The notes beneath the pieces were generated by a model. That model was given only the letters and a program-made list of their open reading frames with translations. It ran no database searches and had not been told where the DNA came from. The position numbers and the translations under genes are program-made. Of a stretch of 64,000 nt of DNA, positions 63,404 through 64,000 are shown in pieces. How positions within the stretch are numbered: the first letter of the stretch is position 1; each line of letters starts with the position of its first letter. The DNA lies in NCBI GenBank assembly GCA_947454485.1, contig CANGJJ010000001.1:186001-250000 (forward strand). Reading direction: 5' to 3'. The DNA is from Beijerinckiaceae bacterium (GTDB taxonomy: Bacteria; Pseudomonadota; Alphaproteobacteria; Rhizobiales; Beijerinckiaceae).

Positions 63404-64000
63404 ATGGTGCAGCTCTCCAACGACTGCTTTGCCTTTGGTGGAAAGCTCATGTCGGTCGATGAGGGCGTGGCATTGATCTCGGCGCGCCTGTCGGCGGTCG
63501 AGGGTGTTGAGCACTTGCCTTTGTCGAACTGCGACAACCGCATTCTTGCAGATAATCTCTTCGCCCCCGTTCCGTTGCCGCTCTTCGCCAATTCGGCTGT
63601 CGATGGCTATGCGCTGCGTGGTGCTGATCTGCCCGTGGATGCGCCCAAATCTGTCATCGTCTCCGCGCGTGTTCAGGCAGGTTCGGTGGCTGAGCCTATC
63701 GTGCCCAATACAGCCGTGCGCATTTTCACCGGCGCGCCCATGCCGCCGGGCGCTGACACGGTCTTCATGCAAGAAGATGTCGAGCTTGATGGTGAGCGCG
63801 TCATTCTGCCCGCAGGATTGAAGCCCGGCGCGAATATGCGGCCTGCGGGCGAAGATGTGGCCAAGGGCGCGCTGGCTCTTGCTGGCGGCACGCGCCTTCG
63901 TCCGCAACATATCGCATTGGCCGCAGCCCTCGGGCAGACGCATCTGAGCGTGCGGCGTCCCATTCGTGTGGCGATCTTCTCAACCGGCAATGAGCTTGTC
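63404..64000 (+). CDS. moeA: Molybdopterin molybdenumtransferase MoeA (cut by the window end)
   Basis: The first 199 residues are visible and the gene runs off the window. The canonical motifs are NSAVDGYALRG, PPGADTVFMQEDV, GANMRPAGEDVAKG and FSTGNELV at the edge. This looks like the regular housekeeping MoeA, the third MoeA-type protein in this window. It starts 3 bases after mobB. Confidence 0.9.
   Translation, partial: MVQLSNDCFAFGGKLMSVDEGVALISARLSAVEGVEHLPLSNCDNRILADNLFAPVPLPLFANSAVDGYALRGADLPVDAPKSVIVSARVQAGSVAEPIVPNTAVRIFTGAPMPPGADTVFMQEDVELDGERVILPAGLKPGANMRPAGEDVAKGALALAGGTRLRPQHIALAAALGQTHLSVRRPIRVAIFSTGNELV

Overview
The window looks like a chromosomal segment of an alphaproteobacterium, most likely of the order Hyphomicrobiales (Rhizobiales). 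The reasons are the rimP-nusA-ylxR-infB-rbfA-truB-rpsO-pnp order, a fused UreAB urease subunit beside a urtABCDE urea transporter, an HWE-family histidine kinase, and a formate dehydrogenase locus with the accessory genes typical of that order. GC is moderately high. I see no insertion sequence, prophage, CRISPR array, rRNA or tRNA gene.

Layout. (1) 42-10197, plus strand: the transcription/translation operon rimP to truB, then rpsO and pnp, closed by a strong intrinsic terminator. (2) 10247-12543, minus: a proline-rich membrane-anchored protein, transaldolase and a small four-helix membrane protein. (3) 12669-23884, minus: one nitrogen-scavenging operon, urtA, a 56-residue membrane microprotein not previously called here, urtBCDE, ureD, ureAB, ureC, an ABM-fold protein, ureE, ureF and ureG. 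It is preceded by a near-perfect sigma-54 promoter and an NtrC-like box. (4) 24241-38731: mixed genes, including an HWE kinase, an MmgE/PrpD protein, a split chromate transporter, prmB, ahpFC, a Vgb-like propeller, a lipocalin-like protein, Bug/TctC binding proteins, a 2TM-glycine-zipper lipoprotein, an APC permease, an exported methyltransferase and type I idi. (5) 39067-44702: an SsuB/TauA-type ABC importer with a cysteine amidohydrolase of the isochorismatase fold, a LysR regulator and another Bug protein. (6) 44759-64000: a molybdenum/tungsten and formate dehydrogenase island.

The island in (6) holds a one-component regulator with a periplasmic-binding-protein-like sensor domain, the tungstate transporter tupBCA, a divergent MoeA, a MoeA fused to the same kind of sensor domain, mobA, a polyferredoxin, six accessory genes (a lipoate-ligase-like protein, DUF6505, DUF6352, DUF3305, DUF3306, TorD), a Tat-target small subunit, fdhA, fdhB, fdhC, mobB and a third moeA cut by the window end. 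Together these cover oxyanion import, sensing, cofactor assembly, enzyme maturation, export and the membrane-bound enzyme.

The most interesting signals are the sensor domain shared by the regulator and a MoeA, the three MoeA paralogues in 16 kb beside a tungstate transporter, the uncharacterised FDH accessory block, the urt-linked microprotein with its sigma-54/NtrC signature, and a SAM-dependent methyltransferase that carries a Sec signal peptide.
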